The notes beneath the pieces are model-generated. The model did not search any database. It worked only from the letters and a program-made list of their open reading frames with translations, and had not been told where the DNA came from. From Solobacterium sp. (lineage in GTDB: Bacteria; Bacillota_I; Bacilli_A; Erysipelotrichales; Erysipelotrichaceae): DNA of 55,214 bases. The DNA is taken from NCBI GenBank assembly GCA_017539385.1, contig JAFYHC010000060.1, forward strand, positions 1-55,214, written 5' to 3'. Shown piece after piece: positions 55,132 through 55,214 of this stretch. The translations under genes were made by a program, and so were the position numbers. Position 1 is the stretch's first letter. Each line of letters begins with the position of its first letter.

Positions 55132-55214
55132 TTACTTATTCTTCTGTTTGTTGCGGTTACTTACCATTGCGTTATACATCGGATGTTTGATCACAATCAT
55201 CCGATCATACGCAA
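55132..55214 (-). CDS. C-terminal end of an unidentified protein (partial)
   Basis: A frame entering from the right edge ends with AYDRMIVIKHPMYNAMVSNR followed by NKQKNK and TAA (55134-55132). The basic ending is reminiscent of nucleic-acid binding proteins or transposases, but 26 residues are too few to name a family. The terminator at 54961-55008 lies about 120 bases behind it. Confidence 0.4.
   Translation of the reverse strand, partial: AYDRMIVIKHPMYNAMVSNRNKQKNK

Overview
The window looks like a chromosomal segment of a low-to-mid GC Bacillota. An Erysipelotrichia-like gut lineage is my best guess, from mannose-family PTS, GPH sugar symporters, GH1/GH31/GH78 enzymes, strong AGGAGG ribosome sites, several MATE pumps and Fst-type type I toxins. 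This is gene-content impression, not phylogeny. Both ends look like accessory junctions: the left edge is the 3' end of a group II (class C-like) intron, and the right edge is the tail of an unidentified minus-strand gene ending in a 19-bp terminator palindrome.

Left half (1.6-24 kb) is carbohydrate use. A divergent AraC-type regulator faces a GPH symporter, an alpha-L-rhamnosidase and a GH5 glycosidase. Then comes a mannose-family PTS operon (EIIA-B-C-D) with an FrlB-like SIS deglycase/isomerase, a MATE protein, a HAD phosphatase, a second GlmS-like SIS protein, an AspA/AstE-type zinc deacylase and a small membrane protein, followed by a GntR/UTRA regulator. This set resembles uptake and cleavage of phosphorylated sugar-amine (Amadori-type) compounds. 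After it lie a 6-phospho-beta-glucosidase coupled to an HdrB-like cysteine-rich protein, a second GPH symporter, and a convergent GH31 glucosidase plus carboxylesterase pair.

At 24.3-25.3 kb are three tandem units of about 330 bp, each an Fst/holin-like type I toxin-antitoxin locus: a 39-residue membrane toxin on the minus strand, convergent with a short antitoxin RNA across a shared bidirectional terminator. The middle toxin is frameshifted.

The middle (25.4-40.2 kb) holds housekeeping and transport genes: TauE/SafE permease, HAD phosphatases, MATE pumps, GNAT, a second 6-phospho-beta-glucosidase under a cre-like site, an aminotransferase, a MerR regulator with a 19-bp-spacer promoter, AmmeMemoRadiSam genes, a rhodanese lipoprotein, tRNA-Val(CAC), and a cysteine-less CMD-family protein. 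At 40.2-44.1 kb a Na/phosphate transporter and a PhoPR-like two-component pair each carry 11-nt-phased TTTACA repeats upstream, which I read as PhoP boxes. Next to them is a diadenylate-cyclase-like protein.

The most interesting block is 47.7-54.8 kb on the minus strand: von Willebrand A protein, PP2C phosphatase, Ser/Thr kinase, a GrpE-like protein, a lidless Hsp70 and a transglutaminase-like protein. The genes overlap or nearly touch, apart from a strong terminator after the first. The vWA/PP2C/kinase trio matches the architecture of TerY-P triads; kinase and phosphatase also share a C-terminal module. Together they suggest a phospho-regulated chaperone system that I do not recognise as described.
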